From the NCBI GenBank assembly GCA_944325235.1, contig CALUZE010000015.1, positions 1 through 15,917 on the forward strand: a stretch of DNA of 15,917 nt, written 5' to 3'. This document shows positions 15,872 to 15,917 of this stretch, in pieces. The position numbers and the translations under genes were made by a program. Each line of letters starts with the position of its first letter. Positions within the stretch are counted from its first letter, which is position 1. Source of the stretch: an uncultured Elusimicrobiales bacterium. Its GTDB lineage: Bacteria; Elusimicrobiota; Elusimicrobia; Elusimicrobiales; Elusimicrobiaceae. Below the pieces are notes generated by a model. The model had not been told where the DNA came from. It searched no databases and saw only the letters and a list, made by a program, of their open reading frames with translations.

Positions 15872-15917
15872 CCGAAAACAATAGATAGACCGCCAGCACT
15901 ACACTATTCCGAACCAA
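15844..15917 (-). pseudogene. Signal-peptide-like segment in another frame, perhaps the displaced N-terminus of the protease
   Basis: From the right edge, one minus frame reads VRNSVVLAVYLLFSVACFFT, a convincing export signal or membrane helix. It is one base out of phase with the protease frame, which has a stop at 15899-15901 and is open only below that. A shift of one base, for instance in the five-A run at 15839-15843, would join this segment to the protease as TVHEHFAQKLPV. This could be a real frameshift, a sequencing error, or chance. The start codon may lie outside the window; TTG at 15915-15917 is the only one inside. Confidence 0.4.

Overview
The window reads as chromosomal DNA of a Gram-negative, fermentative anaerobe. 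The Gram-negative call rests on a 1885-residue outer-membrane barrel protein with a signal peptide and a C-terminal aromatic residue. The anaerobic, fermentative call rests on a butyrate kinase / phosphate butyryltransferase pair and an oxygen-sensitive cysteine desulfidase of the iron-sulfur type. Most genes are GC-rich (roughly 55-60% by eye). The giant protein resembles SprA, best known from Bacteroidota, but several genes have clear Shine-Dalgarno sites, which most Bacteroidota lack. A gut-type Elusimicrobiota or another lineage near the FCB group is my guess; the sequence alone does not settle the phylum.

Left part (1-5105), all minus strand, in order of transcription: lpdA (dihydrolipoyl dehydrogenase), trmJ (tRNA ribose methyltransferase, 4-nt overlap), buk, ptb, then a membrane-anchored M23 murein endopeptidase cut by the left edge. 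Buk and Ptb together turn an acyl-CoA into an acyl-phosphate and then a free acid plus ATP. A GC-rich hairpin sits directly before the M23 start.

Middle (5106-8179), plus strand, divergent from lpdA: radC, cyuA and two small unrecognised membrane proteins. The first three are linked by ATGA overlaps; the last follows an 11-nt gap with a good ribosome binding site. GC content falls sharply over the last two genes, to about 34% in the final one.

Right part (8183-15917), minus strand: an HtrA/trypsin-like protease at the right edge, a strong intrinsic terminator, then the SprA-like giant protein and comF, whose start lies 3 nt after the giant gene's stop. The protease carries Cys where the catalytic Ser should be (His149, Asp188, Cys261 in a G-L-C-G-S-P motif), and its N-terminus seems split over two reading frames. 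These two genes, an SprA-type translocon candidate beside a predicted Cys-nucleophile chymotrypsin-fold protease, are the most interesting part of the window. No other type IX secretion gene (gldK/L/M/N, sprE, sprT, porV) is visible here, so a working secretion system is not shown.

There is no gene-free stretch longer than about 125 bases. I found no rRNA, tRNA, CRISPR array, insertion sequence or attachment site.
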